Shown piece by piece: positions 5,697-5,713 of a stretch of 5,713 nt of DNA (the first letter of the stretch is position 1; each line of letters begins with the position of its first letter). The notes under the pieces were generated by a model. That model made no database searches, was not told the DNA's origin, and saw nothing but the letters and a program-made list of their open reading frames with translations. This DNA comes from CAYWHE01 sp964458125 (lineage in GTDB: Bacteria > Bacteroidota > Bacteroidia > AKYH767-A > OLB10), in the NCBI GenBank assembly GCA_964458125.1, contig CAYWHE010000237.1, positions 1 to 5,713 of the forward strand. The letters run 5' to 3'. The position numbers were made by a program, and so were the translations under genes.

Positions 5697-5713
5697 ATGA
5701 ACAAAAGCTATTT
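5697..5713 (+). CDS. Possible start of a gene cut by the window edge
   Basis: ATG at 5697 begins MNKSY and runs off the end of the window. It follows a very AT-rich leader with no SD, the usual initiation context in Bacteroidota. An imperfect -7 box, TATACTTG (5631-5638), lies upstream. Five codons are too few to identify a product or to be sure that this is a gene. Confidence 0.25.

Overview
The window looks like chromosomal DNA from a member of the Bacteroidota, most likely an environmental or anaerobic lineage with moderate GC. Four observations support this. The upstream regions carry TAnnTTTG-type -7 boxes. Almost no start codon is preceded by a Shine-Dalgarno (SD) sequence. The translation genes have Bacteroidota-like protein sequences. 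The acyltransferase is of a type common in that phylum. No rRNA, tRNA, CRISPR array, insertion sequence or phage gene was found.

The left two thirds is one minus-strand translation operon, read from right to left: thrS (threonyl-tRNA synthetase, 3734-1806), infC (initiation factor IF3, 1765-1163), rpmI (ribosomal protein bL35, 1119-925) and rplT (ribosomal protein bL20, 836-492). A promoter-like -7 box sits just upstream of thrS, and a strong intrinsic terminator follows rplT at 445-473. The gaps between genes are short (40, 43 and 88 bp), which fits one transcript. infC is the most informative gene. Its reading frame has no usable ATG near the N-terminus, but an ATT codon lies 8 nt after a perfect AAAGGAGG. 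This recreates the AUU start known from Escherichia coli infC, where IF3 represses its own translation. The strong SD is the only one in the window.

Positions 1-444, downstream of the operon, have no convincing gene. They hold a second terminator-like hairpin and several inverted repeats. Positions 3735-4214 separate thrS from a divergent gene. They carry the thrS promoter, a plus-strand promoter candidate at 3953-3984 and a leader with inverted repeats. Positions 4215-5348 encode a 377-residue integral-membrane acyltransferase of the acyltransferase-3 (OafA/YrhL-like) family, probably acting on a surface glycan. It has a TTG start by default.

Positions 5349-5696 appear non-coding and shift sharply to AT-rich sequence near 5555. 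They contain two copies of TGAAAAAGTAA. A third copy lies in inverted orientation at the far left of the window, so this may be a dispersed intergenic repeat. A possible new gene begins at 5697 and runs off the end.

Overall this is a core housekeeping locus plus one accessory membrane enzyme. No wholly new system is evident. The main points of interest are the translational control of infC, the hairpins before rplT and the intergenic repeat.
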